Assembly (NCBI RefSeq): GCF_029945705.1
Contig: NZ_JAQSDC010000039.1
Coordinates: forward strand, 57,099 to 121,098
Source: Methylotenera sp.
GTDB taxonomy: Bacteria > Pseudomonadota > Gammaproteobacteria > Burkholderiales > Methylophilaceae
Reading direction: 5' to 3'
Length of the DNA: 64,000 nucleotides
Positions 17,065-27,824 of the stretch are shown here, in pieces. How positions within the stretch are numbered: position 1 is the stretch's first letter; each line of letters opens with the position of its first letter. Under the pieces are notes generated by a model that made no database searches, was not told where the DNA came from, and saw only the letters and a list, made by a program, of their open reading frames with translations. The position numbers were made by a program, and so were the translations under genes.

Positions 17065-17454
17065 TTAAATGCGGCGTTTTTTAGGTGGACGGCAGCCGTT
17101 GTGTGGCACTGGCGTCACATCAGTAATGCTGGTGATTTTAAAACCAGCTGCATTAAGTGCGCGCACTGCAGATTCACGACCTGGGCCTGGTCCTTTAATA
17201 CGCACTTCTAAATTCTTAACACCATTTTCTTGCGCTGACTTACCAGCCACTTCGGCAGCAACCTGAGCAGCAAAAGGCGTACTCTTACGCGAGCCTTTAA
17301 AGCCTTGACCACCTGAAGTTGCCCATGACAACGCATTACCTTGACGGTCTGTAATGGTGATGATGGTATTGTTAAAAGATGCATGCACGTGGGCAATGCC
17401 CTCTGCAATATTCTTTTTAACTTTTTTTCTTACGCGTACATTAGCTTTTGCCAT
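17065..17454 (-). CDS. rpsK: 30S ribosomal protein S11
   Basis: 129 residues with the S11 signatures '[20 protein letters not shown]', '[17 protein letters not shown]' and the C-terminal '[20 protein letters not shown]'. S11 lies on the 30S platform near the mRNA exit. It is 67 bp downstream of rpsM in the alpha operon. Length and order are standard. Confidence 0.98.
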   Translation of the reverse strand: MAKANVRVRKKVKKNIAEGIAHVHASFNNTIITITDRQGNALSWATSGGQGFKGSRKSTPFAAQVAAEVAGKSAQENGVKNLEVRIKGPGPGRESAVRALNAAGFKITSITDVTPVPHNGCRPPKKRRI

Positions 17455-17521
17455 GTTGCACTATCCTTACCAATAATCTTACTAAAATTTGTAAACCTAA
17501 AATTTTGAGCTAATCAACAGC

Positions 17522-17884
17522 TTATTTAGCTTGTTTAATCGCTTTAACTGGACCTTTACGTGTACGCGCATTTGTTTTTGTGCGCTGACCACGAACTGGC
17601 AAACCACGGCGATGACGAATACCGCGATAGCAACCTAAGTCCATCAAACGTTTGATGTTCATAGATACTTCACGACGTAAATCACCTTCAACTTTTTCTT
17701 TAGCAACTTCATCACGCAATTTATCTACATCTGCGTCATTTAAATCTTTCATTTTTGTTGTTGCTAAAACGCCAGCTGCAGCACAGATTTTTTGTGCTGT
17801 AACACGTCCAATACCGAAAATTGCAGTTAATGCAACGTCAGCATGTTTGTTATTTGGGATGTTTACCCCTGCAATACGCGCCAT
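17522..17884 (-). CDS. rpsM: 30S ribosomal protein S13
   Basis: 120 residues beginning [20 protein letters not shown]. It contains the helix-turn-helix-like '[18 protein letters not shown]' and the basic C-terminal tail '[19 protein letters not shown]', which contacts P-site tRNA. It is the first gene of the alpha operon and is preceded by a good promoter (17940-17968) rather than being only read through from rpmJ, 169 bp upstream. Confidence 0.98.
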   Translation of the reverse strand: MARIAGVNIPNNKHADVALTAIFGIGRVTAQKICAAAGVLATTKMKDLNDADVDKLRDEVAKEKVEGDLRREVSMNIKRLMDLGCYRGIRHRRGLPVRGQRTKTNARTRKGPVKAIKQAK

Positions 17885-17939
17885 ACTTTACTCCAAATTT
17901 AGGTTTACCTAAAAATCTATTGCTTTAAAAAAGCCGACG

Positions 17940-17968
17940 ATTTTAACAGTAAAACCAATTTATATCAA
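17940..17968 (-). promoter_or_regulatory. Promoter of the alpha operon (rpsM-rpsK-rpsD-rpoA-rplQ)
   Basis: On the minus strand TTGATA (17968-17963) and TAAAAT (17945-17940) are separated by exactly 17 bp, each five of six to consensus. The predicted start lies about 50 nt before the rpsM ATG, leaving a short leader with a GC-rich initial segment (CGTCGGC), typical of stringently controlled promoters. Confidence 0.75.
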
Positions 17969-18053
17969 TTAGCTTATCTTCTGATCAATTAAAATATTGA
18001 CCAACTTAATGAATGGTAATAAAACAACCACTCATTGGATTAATAAAAATCTA

Positions 18054-18167
18054 TTAACCTTGACGTTGTTTGTGACGTGGATCTGTACAAATGATACGTA
18101 CAACGCCACGACGACGAACAACTTTACAATTACGGCATAATGCTTTTACAGATGCACGAACTCTCAT
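18054..18167 (-). CDS. rpmJ: 50S ribosomal protein L36
   Basis: A short gene of 37 codons: [20 protein letters not shown] followed by [17 protein letters not shown]. The zinc ribbon ligands Cys11, Cys14, Cys27 and His32 are all present, so this is the zinc-binding C+ form. It follows secY by 50 bp and ends the spc operon, as in many bacteria. It is not a chance ORF: every residue fits L36. Confidence 0.97.
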   Translation of the reverse strand: MRVRASVKALCRNCKVVRRRGVVRIICTDPRHKQRQG

Positions 18168-18217
18168 TTATAACTCCATCACTTCTTAAACTACAGGTTC
18201 TAAATTATTACTATTAA

Positions 18218-19543
18218 TTACTTTTGTGTATTACCTTTGAAGTTAGCCTTTTTAAGCAATCCTTCATATTGATTCGACATCAGATGTGACTGGACTTGCG
18301 TCATAAAATCCATCGTAACAACAACAATAATTAGCAATGATGTACCGCCAAAATAAAACGGCGTATTAAATTTCAATCTTAAAAACTCTGGTAACAAACA
18401 AACCAACGTAATGTAGATAGCACCGATTAATGTTAAACGACCCATAATTCTATCGATGTATTTTGCAGTTTGATCGCCCGGACGAATCCCAGGAACAAAC
18501 GCACCACTTTTCTTTAGGTTATCAGCTGTGTCTTTTGGATTAAACTGCAATGCAGTGTAAAAGAAACAAAAGAACACAATAGCGACGGTAAAGAACAAAA
18601 TGTAAATCGGCTGACCTGGTGATAATGCGTTAGAAATATCTTTCAGCCAGTACATACTTTCTTTACCACTAAACCAGTTTGCCAACGTTGCTGGAAACAA
18701 AATAATACTAGAAGCAAAAATTGGAGGAATAACACCTGCCATATTTAATTTCAACGGTAGATGAGTCGTTTGCCCACCGTAAACTTTATTGCCAACCTGA
18801 CGCTTAGCGTAGTTGACAGTAATTTTACGTTGGCCACGCTCTACAAATACTACCAATGCTGTCACAAGAACAATAGTGACTAACAAAAAGAATAAAATTA
18901 AAGGACCGGCTGCTCCAAATCCACCTGAATTAGCCATCTCTACCGAACTACCAATTGCTTTAGGTAAACCCGCAACAATACCAGCAAAAATGATGATAGA
19001 AATACCATTACCAATGCCACGTTCTGTAATCTGTTCACCTAACCACATGATAAACATAGTACCGCTGACCAAAGTAATGACAGCAGTTAATCTAAACGCT
19101 AGACCTGGATCAATAACTAAACCAGGTTGACCTTCAAGGGCAATGGCAATACCTAAAGCCTGAAATGCAGCTAAAACAACTGTGCCGTAGCGTGTCCATT
19201 TTGTAATGGTTCTTCTACCAGCTTCGCCTTCTTTTTTCAATTGCTCTAACTTAGGTGACACCGCCGACAATAACTGCATAATAATAGAGGCAGAAATATA
19301 CGGCATGATACCTAAAGCAAACACTGTGAATCTAGAAAGAGCGCCACCTGAGAACATGTTAAACATGCCTAAAATGCCACCGCTTTGCGATTCAAATAGC
19401 TTAGCTAGAACTACTGGATCAATTCCAGGAACAGGTACGTGAGCACCTAAACGATATACGATTAACGCACCTAGCACAAAAAGCAGGCGACTTTTAAGTT
19501 CGCCCATTTTTGACGCTGTTTTTAATAAACTATCCTGTGCCAA
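18218..19543 (-). CDS. secY: Protein translocase subunit SecY
   Basis: 441 residues with ten membrane segments, the channel-forming subunit of SecYEG in the inner membrane. Recognisable segments are '[20 protein letters not shown]', 'PVPGIDP', '[20 protein letters not shown]', '[20 protein letters not shown]' and '[20 protein letters not shown]'. The gene follows rplO by 10 bp in the spc operon, and SecE is encoded in the same window at 45297-45644. Length is normal. Confidence 0.98.
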   Translation of the reverse strand: MAQDSLLKTASKMGELKSRLLFVLGALIVYRLGAHVPVPGIDPVVLAKLFESQSGGILGMFNMFSGGALSRFTVFALGIMPYISASIIMQLLSAVSPKLEQLKKEGEAGRRTITKWTRYGTVVLAAFQALGIAIALEGQPGLVIDPGLAFRLTAVITLVSGTMFIMWLGEQITERGIGNGISIIIFAGIVAGLPKAIGSSVEMANSGGFGAAGPLILFFLLVTIVLVTALVVFVERGQRKITVNYAKRQVGNKVYGGQTTHLPLKLNMAGVIPPIFASSIILFPATLANWFSGKESMYWLKDISNALSPGQPIYILFFTVAIVFFCFFYTALQFNPKDTADNLKKSGAFVPGIRPGDQTAKYIDRIMGRLTLIGAIYITLVCLLPEFLRLKFNTPFYFGGTSLLIIVVVTMDFMTQVQSHLMSNQYEGLLKKANFKGNTQK

Positions 19544-19553
19544 AACTATACTC

Positions 19554-19994
19554 TTACGCAGCTTCTAAAATTTTACCGCCAGCTGCTTCAACTGCGGCGC
19601 GAGCGCCTTTAGTTAACAATAAGCCTTGGATATTATATTTTGCAGTTACATCACCAGATAAAAATAACTTCGCATTTCTAACTGTGCCAGAAACGATATT
19701 TGCTGCTTTTAAAGCTAACAAATCGATCACTTCATTTGGAACCAGCGCTAATTCACTAGTACGCACATGTGCAGTCTTAGCTTTAGTCATTGATTTAAAA
19801 CCGCGTTTTGGTAGACGACGTTGAATAGGCATTTGTCCGCCTTCAAAACCGACTTTATGAAAACCACCAGTACGTGACTTCTGACCTTTATGACCGCGAC
19901 CAGCAGTTTTACCAAAACCAGAACCGATACCACGACCAACACGGCGACGTTCTTTCTTTGCGCCTTCAGCAGGCTTAATTGTATTTAATTGCAT
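19554..19994 (-). CDS. rplO: 50S ribosomal protein L15
   Basis: 146 residues beginning [20 protein letters not shown], with the Gly/Arg/Lys-rich extended N-terminal part '[20 protein letters not shown]' and a compact C-terminal domain ending '[14 protein letters not shown]'. L15 is a late-assembly protein of the large subunit. Its ATG overlaps the rpmD stop by one base. Confidence 0.98.
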   Translation of the reverse strand: MQLNTIKPAEGAKKERRRVGRGIGSGFGKTAGRGHKGQKSRTGGFHKVGFEGGQMPIQRRLPKRGFKSMTKAKTAHVRTSELALVPNEVIDLLALKAANIVSGTVRNAKLFLSGDVTAKYNIQGLLLTKGARAAVEAAGGKILEAA

Positions 19995-20191
19995 TATCCT
20001 TCTACCTTTAATAGATAGCCCACAGTATTGATCATACCGCGGATTGCTGGAGTGTCTTGTAACTCAACTGTATGGTGCATACGACGTAAACCTAAACCTG
20101 TAACGGTAGCTTTATGTGATTGAATGCGACCAATAGTACTTTTAACCAACGTCACCTTGATAGGTGTCGCAACTTTCTGTGTTTTAGCCAT
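19994..20191 (-). CDS. rpmD: 50S ribosomal protein L30
   Basis: 65 residues with the L30 core '[20 protein letters not shown]' and '[21 protein letters not shown]'. It is a small protein of the 50S subunit, absent from some bacterial groups. It starts 2 bp after the rpsE stop and overlaps rplO by one base. Confidence 0.97.
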   Translation of the reverse strand: MAKTQKVATPIKVTLVKSTIGRIQSHKATVTGLGLRRMHHTVELQDTPAIRGMINTVGYLLKVEG

Positions 20192-20193
20192 GA

Positions 20194-20706
20194 TTAGCCT
20201 CTAATTTCTTCAACTGATTTACCGCGTTTAGCTGCGATTTCTGCTGGTGTATTCATTGACTCTAGGCCATTTAAAGTAGCACGAACCAAATTATAAGGGT
20301 TAGTTGAACCAATACATTTAGCCACAACGTTAGTAACACCCATCACTTCAAAAATAGCGCGCATTGCACCACCAGCGATAATGCCTGTACCTTCTGAAGC
20401 TGGTTGAATAAACACTTTAGCTGCGCCATGCACACCAGTCACTGCGTGATGTAAAGTACCGTTAGTTAAGTTGATTTTCAACATACCACGACGTGCTTCA
20501 TCCATTGCTTTTTGTACAGCTACAGGTACTTCACGTGCTTTACCTTTACCCATACCAACAGCACCATCGCCATCACCAACTACTGTAAGAGCTGCAAAAC
20601 TCATGATACGACCACCTTTAACCGTTTTACTTACACGATTAACTGCAATCATTTTTTCGCGCAAACCATCAGTCTGCTGCTGTTGCTGTTCCATTTCTCT
20701 CGCCAT
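20194..20706 (-). CDS. rpsE: 30S ribosomal protein S5
   Basis: 170 residues. The S5 N-terminal double-stranded-RNA-like domain shows '[20 protein letters not shown]' and '[20 protein letters not shown]'; the C-terminal part ends '[16 protein letters not shown]'. I choose the second of two tandem ATGs (MAREMEQQ), 6 nt after AGAGG. An ORF starting eighteen bases further upstream would run into the rplR spacer. S5 acts in decoding fidelity and mRNA entry. A short poly-Gln run near residue 6 is slightly unusual. Confidence 0.97.
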   Translation of the reverse strand: MAREMEQQQQQTDGLREKMIAVNRVSKTVKGGRIMSFAALTVVGDGDGAVGMGKGKAREVPVAVQKAMDEARRGMLKINLTNGTLHHAVTGVHGAAKVFIQPASEGTGIIAGGAMRAIFEVMGVTNVVAKCIGSTNPYNLVRATLNGLESMNTPAEIAAKRGKSVEEIRG

Positions 20707-20733
20707 CATTAACCTCTTTAGCAATCAGACCAA

Positions 20734-21087
20734 TTAGAAGGATAAGCCGTTTTCGCGAGCGGCATCAGCCAACGCTTTAATACGACCGTGATATTTATAG
20801 CCTGAACGATCAAAAGCAACAGTTGTAACACCAGCTTTAACCGCTTTTTCAGCAATAAGTTTACCAATAGCTGCAGCTGCTTCCACATTGCCGCCATTTT
20901 TAATATTTTTACGAACGTCAGCTTCTACCGTTGAAGCACTAACAATTACTTTATCGCCAGATTCAGCAATAATTTGTGCATAGATGTGCGTATTAGTACG
21001 GTGCACACTTAGACGTGTAACTTTTAGCTCTGCAATTTTGGCACGGGTTTTACGTGCACGACGCAAGCGATTATTTACGATGTTCAT
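20734..21087 (-). CDS. rplR: 50S ribosomal protein L18
   Basis: 117 residues with '[20 protein letters not shown]' at the N terminus, '[20 protein letters not shown]' and the C-terminal '[20 protein letters not shown]'. L18 binds 5S rRNA together with L5 and links it to the 50S subunit. It lies 10 bp downstream of rplF. Ordinary length and position. Confidence 0.98.
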   Translation of the reverse strand: MNIVNNRLRRARKTRAKIAELKVTRLSVHRTNTHIYAQIIAESGDKVIVSASTVEADVRKNIKNGGNVEAAAAIGKLIAEKAVKAGVTTVAFDRSGYKYHGRIKALADAARENGLSF

Positions 21088-21097
21088 TTTTTAAGCC

Positions 21098-21631
21098 TTA
21101 TTTCTTTTTGGTTTCTTTAATCGCAACAACTTCATCAGCGTAACGAACACCCTTGCCTTTATATGGCTCCGGCGCCCGATAAGCACGAATCTGTGCAGCA
21201 ACCTGGCCAATCACTTGCTTATCAACACCTGTTAACAGGATTTCTGTTGGCGTAGCAGTTGCCACAGTCACGCCAGCTGGCATTTTGTGGTTGATTGGAT
21301 GTGAATAACCTAACTCTAAGTTCAATATAGCGCCTTGTGCAGCAGCTTTGTAACCAACACCAACAAGTGTTAACTTACGTGAAAAGCCTTCTGAAACACC
21401 TTTAACCATATTTGCCACTAATGCACGCAATGTACCTGACATTGCACGTGAGTGTTGCGCATCACTTGAAGCTTGAAACGTAATCGTCTCACCTTCACGC
21501 TTAAGCACAACCGCACTTGTTAGTGGATGTGATAATTTACCTAATGGACCGCTAACATCAATTGAATTAGCACTTAATACCACTTCAACTTTAGCTGGAA
21601 TAGCGACTGGATTTTTAGCAACACGTGACAT
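21098..21631 (-). CDS. rplF: 50S ribosomal protein L6
   Basis: 177 residues beginning [20 protein letters not shown], with two related alpha/beta domains and the signature '[20 protein letters not shown]' near the C terminus. L6 lies near the factor-binding centre. It follows rpsH by 10 bp in the spc operon, with GGAG ahead of the ATG. Confidence 0.98.
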   Translation of the reverse strand: MSRVAKNPVAIPAKVEVVLSANSIDVSGPLGKLSHPLTSAVVLKREGETITFQASSDAQHSRAMSGTLRALVANMVKGVSEGFSRKLTLVGVGYKAAAQGAILNLELGYSHPINHKMPAGVTVATATPTEILLTGVDKQVIGQVAAQIRAYRAPEPYKGKGVRYADEVVAIKETKKK

Positions 21632-21641
21632 TTGCTTCTCC

Positions 21642-22037
21642 TTAAGCCACTACGCACAACACTTCGCCACCGATACCGGCTGCTTGTGCTTTACGATCTG
21701 TCATTACACCCTTAGATGTAGACATAATCGTCACACCAAGGCCATTCATTACTTTAGGAATCTCTTGAGACCCTTTATATACACGCAAACCCGGCTTGCT
21801 AATACGCTGTATACGCTCAATAACTGGGCGACCAGCATAATATTTCAAGCTAATAGTTAAAGTAGCTTTACCACCTTCAGTTTGCACTGCAAAATCTTCT
21901 ACGTAACCTTCTTCTTTAAGCACGCTAGCAATAGCAGTCTTAACATTTGATGAAGGCATAGCAACAACCGCTTTGTTAACCATTTGCGCATTACGAATAC
22001 GCGTCAACATGTCGGCAATCGGATCACTCATACTCAT
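21642..22037 (-). CDS. rpsH: 30S ribosomal protein S8
   Basis: 131 residues beginning [20 protein letters not shown] and ending '[11 protein letters not shown]', both diagnostic for S8, with '[20 protein letters not shown]' in the C-terminal RNA-binding domain. S8 binds 16S rRNA helix 21 and in E. coli also represses the spc operon by binding its mRNA. GGAGG precedes the start. Confidence 0.98.
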   Translation of the reverse strand: MSMSDPIADMLTRIRNAQMVNKAVVAMPSSNVKTAIASVLKEEGYVEDFAVQTEGGKATLTISLKYYAGRPVIERIQRISKPGLRVYKGSQEIPKVMNGLGVTIMSTSKGVMTDRKAQAAGIGGEVLCVVA

Positions 22038-22052
22038 AGCTATATCCTCCTA

Positions 22053-22358
22053 TTACCAGCTGGCTTTAGTAACGCCCGGCACGAAGCCAGCCATCATTAA
22101 ATCGCGTAATTTACTACGCCCAATACCGAATTTACTAAACACACCACGTGGGCGACCAGTTAAAGCACAACGATTACGAAGACGAACTGGACTAGAGTTA
22201 CGTGGAAGCGCTTGGAATTTCATCCGCGCTTCAAGGCGACTCTCTGCAGTTGCAGTAACGTCATTCATTGCCGCTTCAAGTGCAGCACGTTTTACAGCGA
22301 ATTTACTTACAGTTGCGCGACGTTTGATTTCGCGCTCTGTCATACAGGTTTTAGCCAT
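22053..22358 (-). CDS. rpsN: 30S ribosomal protein S14 (long, zinc-free form)
   Basis: 101 residues with '[20 protein letters not shown]' and the C-terminal '[20 protein letters not shown]'. The CxxC pairs of the short zinc-binding S14 are lacking, so this is the long C-minus form usual in proteobacteria. S14 is in the 30S head. It begins 3 bp after the rplE stop. Confidence 0.98.
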   Translation of the reverse strand: MAKTCMTEREIKRRATVSKFAVKRAALEAAMNDVTATAESRLEARMKFQALPRNSSPVRLRNRCALTGRPRGVFSKFGIGRSKLRDLMMAGFVPGVTKASW

Positions 22359-22361
22359 GAC

Positions 22362-22901
22362 TTAACCTCTGAAAGGAAAACTAAACGCAGCAAGCAAAGC
22401 TTTTGCCTCTTCATCCGTTTTCGCAGTAGTTGTAATAGTGATATTCATTCCGCGAATTGCATCGATTTTATCGTATTCAATTTCAGGGAAAATGATTTGC
22501 TCTTTAACACCCATGTTGTAGTTACCACGACCATCAAATGATTTCGCAGAAATACCGCGGAAGTCACGAATACGTGGAATTGCTACAGTAACCAAACGAT
22601 CCAAGAACTCATACATACGTTCACGGCGCAAAGTTACTTTACAACCAACAGGATAGTCATCACGAATCTTAAATGCAGCCACTGATTTTTTAGCTTTAGT
22701 AACAATTGCTTTTTGACCAGCAATTTTTTCCATATCGCCAACAGCGTGTTCCATTACCTTTTTATCTGCAACCGCTTCGCCAACACCCATATTAAGAGTG
22801 ATTTTATCAATACGAGGCACTTGCATTACTGAAGTGTAACCAAATTGCTCAGTCATAGATTTAACAACTGAGTCTTTATAAAAATCTTTTAAGCGCGCCA
22901 T
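22362..22901 (-). CDS. rplE: 50S ribosomal protein L5
   Basis: 179 residues with '[20 protein letters not shown]', '[20 protein letters not shown]' and the C-terminal '[20 protein letters not shown]'. L5 binds 5S rRNA and contacts the P-site tRNA. It follows rplX by 8 bp. Standard length. Confidence 0.98.
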   Translation of the reverse strand: MARLKDFYKDSVVKSMTEQFGYTSVMQVPRIDKITLNMGVGEAVADKKVMEHAVGDMEKIAGQKAIVTKAKKSVAAFKIRDDYPVGCKVTLRRERMYEFLDRLVTVAIPRIRDFRGISAKSFDGRGNYNMGVKEQIIFPEIEYDKIDAIRGMNITITTTAKTDEEAKALLAAFSFPFRG

Positions 22902-22909
22902 AATTCTTC

Positions 22910-23227
22910 CTATGCGTCCACTGCTTCGCCATTAGATTTGAATACGCGAATTTTGCGACCATCATCTAATGTCTTGAAGCCTACGCGATCACCTTTTTGG
23001 GTCGCGCTGTTAAATAAAGCAACGTTAGAAATGTCTAATGGCATTTCTTTAGCAATGATGCCGCCAGCGATACCTTTCATCGGGTTTGCTTTTGCGTGTT
23101 TCTTAACCAAGTTAAGACCCTCAACAACAACATGACCTGAATCAAGAATACCTATAACTGTACCTTGCTTACCTTTGTCTTTACCGGTATTTAGGATGAC
23201 TTGATCACCCTTGCGAATTTTGTTCAT
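22910..23227 (-). CDS. rplX: 50S ribosomal protein L24
   Basis: 105 residues with the KOW motif at the N terminus ('[20 protein letters not shown]') and '[16 protein letters not shown]' typical for L24, an assembly initiator of the 50S subunit near the exit tunnel. It follows rplN by 8 bp, and GGAG lies before the ATG. Confidence 0.98.
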   Translation of the reverse strand: MNKIRKGDQVILNTGKDKGKQGTVIGILDSGHVVVEGLNLVKKHAKANPMKGIAGGIIAKEMPLDISNVALFNSATQKGDRVGFKTLDDGRKIRVFKSNGEAVDA

Positions 23228-23235
23228 GTGAGCTC

Positions 23236-23604
23236 CTACAACACTTCTGGCGCTAATGAAACGATTTTCATGAATTTTTCAGTACGTAATTCACGTGTTA
23301 CTGGCCCGAATATACGGGTACCAATCGGTTCTAGCTTATTATTTAACAGTACCGCAGCATTGCCATCGAACTTAACTAATGAGCCGTCTGGACGACGAAC
23401 ACCCTTAGCAGTTCGCACAACTACCGCGCTGTAAACTTCGCCTTTTTTTACGCGACCACGTGGTGCAGCATCTTTGATGCTCACTTTAATGATATCGCCT
23501 ATTCCAGCGTAGCGACGTTTAGAGCCACCTAACACTTTGATGCATTGCACAGAGCGCGCACCAGTGTTATCGGCAACTTCAAGCCGAGATTGCATTTGAA
23601 TCAT
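23236..23604 (-). CDS. rplN: 50S ribosomal protein L14
   Basis: 122 residues beginning [20 protein letters not shown], the canonical L14 start; an in-frame ATG five codons upstream is rejected because no homologue has those residues. '[20 protein letters not shown]' and '[20 protein letters not shown]' are diagnostic. L14 forms an intersubunit bridge. It is the first gene of the spc operon, with a 226-bp leader containing a promoter and hairpins. Confidence 0.98.
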   Translation of the reverse strand: MIQMQSRLEVADNTGARSVQCIKVLGGSKRRYAGIGDIIKVSIKDAAPRGRVKKGEVYSAVVVRTAKGVRRPDGSLVKFDGNAAVLLNNKLEPIGTRIFGPVTRELRTEKFMKIVSLAPEVL

Positions 23605-23829
23605 GAGAATAAACTCCAACTTAATCCGTTAAAACCAACACCAGCCATTTTTAATTGAAAATTATCTTTCAATTAACACGGCCGATAGACCCGGTCAGTA
23701 TTGGGGCGAGAGCTTATGACTTATTTTTTACTAAAAGTCGCTCGCCTAAATAGCCAAACATTATAACTTGCATCATCAATTAGCGCAATTACTATTACTA
23801 ATAATTACGCTAATTGAACTTACTTTTAC
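23605..23829 (-). promoter_or_regulatory. spc operon leader: promoter plus three inverted repeats (rpsQ-rplN spacer)
   Basis: On the minus strand TTGCGC (23788-23783) and TATAAT (23765-23760) are spaced by 17 bp. Three dyads are visible. The first is 15-bp arms 23777-23791/23802-23816 with one mismatch, just after rpsQ and overlapping the -35. The second is GGCGAG (23704-23709) with CTCGCC plus an inner GACTT/AAGTC pairing. The third is a perfect 10-bp arm TTAATTGAAA (23651-23660) with its complement (23667-23676). The leader of about 150 nt before rplN could carry post-transcriptional control. Confidence 0.6.
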
Positions 23830-24075
23830 TTAAACTGCTTTAACAACCCAGTTTTTTGTTTTAGAAAGCGGACGACTTTCAACAATCGTTACAATGTCAC
23901 CTTCTTTACAGCTGTTAGTTTCATCATGTGCATGAAACTTTTTAGACTGGCGAATAACTTTACCAATCAACGGATGTTTAACTTTACGCTCAACCAACAC
24001 CGTAACTGTTTTATCCATTTTGTCGCTTGTTACGCGGCCTGTTAAGCTACGTACTACTTTTGTCGTTTCAGTCAT
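23830..24075 (-). CDS. rpsQ: 30S ribosomal protein S17
   Basis: 81 residues with '[20 protein letters not shown]', '[20 protein letters not shown]' and '[20 protein letters not shown]', all diagnostic for the S17 OB-fold. It binds 16S rRNA early in assembly. It is the last gene of the S10 operon, 2 bp after rpmC, and is followed by a 15-bp-arm inverted repeat. Confidence 0.98.
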   Translation of the reverse strand: MTETTKVVRSLTGRVTSDKMDKTVTVLVERKVKHPLIGKVIRQSKKFHAHDETNSCKEGDIVTIVESRPLSKTKNWVVKAV

Positions 24076-24077
24076 GA

Positions 24078-24272
24078 TTATGCCTGTTTCGCTTTCTCAG
24101 CTAACACAAGCTTCACACGCGCTACATCTTTGCGTACTTTACCTAGCTGATCTACTTTAGATAATTGCTGAGTTGCTACTTGCATACGTAGAGAGAATTG
24201 CGCACGGCGCAATTCAATCAACTCTGCATTTAGCTCTTCAACGCTTTTTACTCTTAAATCGGTTGCTTTCAT
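24078..24272 (-). CDS. rpmC: 50S ribosomal protein L29
   Basis: 64 residues, two helices: '[20 protein letters not shown]' and '[20 protein letters not shown]'. L29 sits at the tunnel exit next to L23, near the trigger factor site. It lies between rplP (16 bp) and rpsQ (2 bp). Confidence 0.97.
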   Translation of the reverse strand: MKATDLRVKSVEELNAELIELRRAQFSLRMQVATQQLSKVDQLGKVRKDVARVKLVLAEKAKQA

Positions 24273-24288
24273 TTTAGCTTCCTTATCC

Positions 24289-24705
24289 TTAACTACCGAT
24301 TTGGCGAGTCATGAATGTCGTTTCAATTGGCAACTTTGCAGCAGCCAAACGGAACGCTTCACGTGCAAGCTCTTCGCTTACTCCGTCCATCTCGTATAAC
24401 ATTTTACCTGGTTGGATTTGAGCAACGTAGTACTCTGTACTACCTTTACCATTACCCATACGTACTTCAGCAGGTTTTTTAGAAATTGGTTGATCCGGGA
24501 ATATGCGAATCCATACACGACCACCACGTTTAATGTGACGAGTCATAACGCGACGAGCAGCTTCAATTTGACGTGCAGTTAAACGGCCGCGGCCTACTGC
24601 TTTCAAACCAAAATCACCAAAACTTACTTTATTACCCGTAGTTGCAATGCCTTTGTTACGGCCTTTTTGCATCTTACGATATTTTTGTCTAGACGGTTGT
24701 AGCAT
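24289..24705 (-). CDS. rplP: 50S ribosomal protein L16
   Basis: 138 residues beginning [20 protein letters not shown], with '[20 protein letters not shown]' and '[20 protein letters not shown]'. L16 helps position the acceptor end of A-site tRNA. Its start overlaps the end of rpsC by 17 bp, which implies translational coupling. Confidence 0.98.
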   Translation of the reverse strand: MLQPSRQKYRKMQKGRNKGIATTGNKVSFGDFGLKAVGRGRLTARQIEAARRVMTRHIKRGGRVWIRIFPDQPISKKPAEVRMGNGKGSTEYYVAQIQPGKMLYEMDGVSEELAREAFRLAAAKLPIETTFMTRQIGS

Positions 24706-25414
24706 CTTTAGCCCTCGGCTTTCTTACTTTTTTCTCTGGCTCAGCAACTGGAGTTGTAGTAGCGCCGATAGGAGCTTGTACGTTACCAGCAAAGATTTCG
24801 CCTTTGAATACCCAAACTTTAATACCGATAATACCGTATGTCGTTGAAGCTTCAGCAACACCGTAATCAATGTCAGCACGAAGTGTATGTAATGGCACAC
24901 GGCCTTCACGATACCATTCAGTACGAGCAATTTCGATACCGTTTAAACGACCTGAACTCATGATTTTGATACCTTGTGCACCAAGGCGCATTGCATTTTG
25001 CATTGCACGCTTCATAGCACGACGGAACATCACGCGTTTTTCAAGTTGTTGAGCAATAGATTGCGCAATCAATGCTGCATCGATTTCAGGCTTACGAACT
25101 TCCTCAATGTTTAAATGAACTGGTACGCCCATTAAACCTTGTAAAGTTGCGCGCAAAGACTCAATATCCTCACCTTTTTTACCGATAACAACACCAGGAC
25201 GCGCACTATAAATAGTGATCTTTGCATTCTTTGCAGGACGCTCAATCAAAATACGGCTTACAGCAGCACTGGCTAATTTTTTATTTAAGAACTCACGTAC
25301 TTTAATGTCGCCTTGCAACATTGCAGGGAAGTTCTTGCTATTGGCATACCAACGTGAGGACCAGTTTTTTTGGACACTCAGACGGAAACCAATTGGATGA
25401 ATTTTCTGACCCAT
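24689..25414 (-). CDS. rpsC: 30S ribosomal protein S3
   Basis: 241 residues beginning [20 protein letters not shown]. The KH domain contains '[20 protein letters not shown]'; the C-terminal domain has '[20 protein letters not shown]' and '[16 protein letters not shown]'. A tail of about 30 residues rich in Pro/Lys/Arg follows. S3 forms part of the mRNA entry helicase. It is 9 bp downstream of rplV and overlaps rplP. Confidence 0.98.
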   Translation of the reverse strand: MGQKIHPIGFRLSVQKNWSSRWYANSKNFPAMLQGDIKVREFLNKKLASAAVSRILIERPAKNAKITIYSARPGVVIGKKGEDIESLRATLQGLMGVPVHLNIEEVRKPEIDAALIAQSIAQQLEKRVMFRRAMKRAMQNAMRLGAQGIKIMSSGRLNGIEIARTEWYREGRVPLHTLRADIDYGVAEASTTYGIIGIKVWVFKGEIFAGNVQAPIGATTTPVAEPEKKVRKPRAKDATTV

Positions 25415-25423
25415 GATTATCCC

Positions 25424-25753
25424 TTAGTTACCGACTGTCACATGAATGTGACAGGTTGGTTTAGTAATACGACCAGCGCGACCTTTTGCACGTGGACGAA
25501 TACGTTTAAGCACAATACCTTTATCAACATAAATTGAAGTAACTTTCAATTCGTCGATATCAGCGCCATTGTTATGTTCCGCGTTAGCGATTGCAGACTC
25601 AACCACCTTCTTAATGATCTCAGCACCCTTTTTAGGTGTGAAATTAAGAATGTTAAGTGCGTGATCTACTTTCTTGCCACGAACAAGGTCTGCCACCAAT
25701 CTAGCCTTTTGAGGAGAGAGATGAACACCTTTTAATATTGCAGATACTTGCAT
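25424..25753 (-). CDS. rplV: 50S ribosomal protein L22
   Basis: 109 residues with '[20 protein letters not shown]' and '[20 protein letters not shown]', followed by the beta-hairpin '[14 protein letters not shown]'. The hairpin lines the nascent-peptide tunnel, where macrolide resistance changes map; the sequence here is ordinary. It lies 9 bp after rpsS. Confidence 0.98.
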   Translation of the reverse strand: MQVSAILKGVHLSPQKARLVADLVRGKKVDHALNILNFTPKKGAEIIKKVVESAIANAEHNNGADIDELKVTSIYVDKGIVLKRIRPRAKGRAGRITKPTCHIHVTVGN

Positions 25754-25762
25754 CTTCAGCTC

Positions 25763-26038
25763 CTACTTCTTAGCTTTTTTGTCGGCTGCATGACCTTTGA
25801 ATGTACGCGTTAACGCAAATTCACCGAGCTTGTGACCTACCATGTTTTCAGAAATCAACACTGGAATGTGTTGCTTACCATTATGAATTGCAATAGTAAG
25901 ACCGATAAAATCCGGGAAAATTGTAGAGCGACGTGACCAAGTCTTAATTGGTTTACGATCGCGCGCTGCAGCTGCAACCTCTACTTTTTTAGCCAAATGA
26001 CCATCAATAAATGGACCTTTTTTAAGTGAACGTGCCAT
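25763..26038 (-). CDS. rpsS: 30S ribosomal protein S19
   Basis: 91 residues beginning [20 protein letters not shown], with '[20 protein letters not shown]' and '[20 protein letters not shown]'. It lies in the 30S head with S13. It follows rplB by 3 bp. Confidence 0.98.
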   Translation of the reverse strand: MARSLKKGPFIDGHLAKKVEVAAAARDRKPIKTWSRRSTIFPDFIGLTIAIHNGKQHIPVLISENMVGHKLGEFALTRTFKGHAADKKAKK

Positions 26039-26041
26039 AAA

Positions 26042-26875
26042 TTACCTTACGCCTCTCGGACGACGACTAATACGCATATTATCTGTACGCTTACTACTAC
26101 GTGTACGATAACCTTTAGTTTTAACACCCCATGGGCTAACTGGATTCATACCTGCAGCTGTACGACCTTCACCACCACCATGCGGGTGATCTACCGGGTT
26201 CATCACCACACCGCGAACGGTTGGGCGAACACCACGCCAGCGCATTGCACCAGCTTTACCGATTGAGCGTAGTGAATGCTCTTCATTACCCACTTCACCT
26301 AAAGTTGCCATGCAATCAACGTGTACGCGGCGAACTTCACCTGAACGTAAACGCAATTGAGCATAAGCACCTTCACGCGCTAGCAATTGTACTGAAGTAC
26401 CTGCTGAACGAGCAATTTGCGCACCTTTACCAGGCTGCAATTCGATACAGTGAATCGTGCTACCTACTGGAATGTTACGTAGCGGCATCGCGTTACCTAC
26501 TTTAATAGGCGCTTCTGAACCACTAATTAATTGCATACCAGCACTTACGCCACGTGGAGCGATAATATAACGACGCTCACCATCAGCATAACAAAGCAAA
26601 GCAATGTGTGCCGTACGGTTTGGATCATATTCAATATGTTCCACTGTCGCTGGAATACCAGCTTTATTGCGTAAGAAGTCAATTAAACGATAATGCTGCT
26701 TATGACCACCACCTTGGTGACGCACTGTAATACGGCCGTTATTATTACGACCTGCGTTTCTACTTTGACTCTCCAACAGCGGTGCGTGTGGTTTACCTTT
26801 ATAAAGGTCAGGTGTTACCACCTTTACTACACCACGACGACCCGGGGACGTTGGCTTGACTTTAACTAATGCCAT
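26042..26875 (-). CDS. rplB: 50S ribosomal protein L2
   Basis: 277 residues with '[20 protein letters not shown]' in the N-terminal domain and '[20 protein letters not shown]' near the C terminus. The latter contains the His implicated in the peptidyl transferase region. L2 is needed for subunit joining. It lies 11 bp after rplW with GGAG before the ATG. Confidence 0.99.
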   Translation of the reverse strand: MALVKVKPTSPGRRGVVKVVTPDLYKGKPHAPLLESQSRNAGRNNNGRITVRHQGGGHKQHYRLIDFLRNKAGIPATVEHIEYDPNRTAHIALLCYADGERRYIIAPRGVSAGMQLISGSEAPIKVGNAMPLRNIPVGSTIHCIELQPGKGAQIARSAGTSVQLLAREGAYAQLRLRSGEVRRVHVDCMATLGEVGNEEHSLRSIGKAGAMRWRGVRPTVRGVVMNPVDHPHGGGEGRTAAGMNPVSPWGVKTKGYRTRSSKRTDNMRISRRPRGVR

Positions 26876-26886
26876 CTCATCTCTCC

Positions 26887-27201
26887 TTATTCAGCCGCTG
26901 CGAAGTTAATTTCTTGGCCTGGCTTCAAGCTTACATAAGCTTTTTTCCAGTCTTTACGCTTGCCCATACTTTTGCCAGCGCGCTTTGTTTTACCACCAAC
27001 ATTGATCGTAGAAACTTTTTCAACTTCAACTTTAAAAACAAGCTCAACTGCAGCTTTGATTTCTGGTTTAGTTGCATCAGTACGTACGATGAAAGCAATT
27101 TGCTGATGCTTATCAGCAATGTAAGTTGCTTTTTCAGTGATTTGTGGTGCTAAGATTACTTGCAACAAGCGATCTTGAGTTTTAGTCATAGCGGTCATCA
27201 T
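26887..27201 (-). CDS. rplW: 50S ribosomal protein L23
   Basis: 104 residues with '[20 protein letters not shown]' and '[20 protein letters not shown]' and the Lys/Arg-rich loop '[20 protein letters not shown]'. L23 docks SRP and trigger factor at the tunnel exit. The ATG overlaps the rplD stop as ATGA and has GAGGAG 8 nt upstream. A second ATG four codons downstream is possible. Confidence 0.98.
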   Translation of the reverse strand: MMTAMTKTQDRLLQVILAPQITEKATYIADKHQQIAFIVRTDATKPEIKAAVELVFKVEVEKVSTINVGGKTKRAGKSMGKRKDWKKAYVSLKPGQEINFAAAE

Positions 27202-27824
27202 GCTAACATCTCCTCAAGTTTCTTCACCGCAGCAACTGTAGCCACTACATTTGGGAAACGCACTAAGCTGACTGGGTCAGCAAATTGCGCTTCAACCACC
27301 ATGACGTTAATCAAGTTACGTGAAGATAAATATAAGTTTTCATCAAAGCCATCAGTCAGCACTAATACGCCGCCTTCAAAACCTAGATTTTTAATTTTCT
27401 CAGCAAAAGCTTTAGTTTTAGGGGTAGCTACAACAAATTCTTCAACCACATTCAAACGCTCTTGACGAACTAATTCAGATAAAATCGTTTGCATACCAGC
27501 ACGGTAAGCTTTACGGTTAATTTTATGACTGAAGTTTTCTAGCGGTGAGCTAGGAAATGCACGGCCGCCTCCACGCCAGATTGGGCTAGACGTCATACCA
27601 GCACGTGCATTACCCGTTCCTTTTTGTGCGTATGGCTTGTGCGTAGTATGCGCAACATTACCACGGCCTTTTTGTGCACGTGTTGCTGTACGGGCATTAG
27701 CCATGTAAGCTACAACCACTTGATGCACTAAAGCTTCGTTAAATTCACGACCAAAAGTATCGTCAGATACAGTTACGCCAACTTTAACCGCTTTACCATT
27801 TTTGTCTTGTAATTTCAGTTCCAT
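27198..27824 (-). CDS. rplD: 50S ribosomal protein L4
   Basis: 208 residues with the extended loop '[20 protein letters not shown]', then '[20 protein letters not shown]', and a C-terminal globular domain ending '[14 protein letters not shown]'. L4 reaches into the nascent-peptide tunnel; in E. coli it also represses the S10 operon through its leader. It overlaps rplC by one base and rplW by four. Confidence 0.98.
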   Translation of the reverse strand: MELKLQDKNGKAVKVGVTVSDDTFGREFNEALVHQVVVAYMANARTATRAQKGRGNVAHTTHKPYAQKGTGNARAGMTSSPIWRGGGRAFPSSPLENFSHKINRKAYRAGMQTILSELVRQERLNVVEEFVVATPKTKAFAEKIKNLGFEGGVLVLTDGFDENLYLSSRNLINVMVVEAQFADPVSLVRFPNVVATVAAVKKLEEMLA

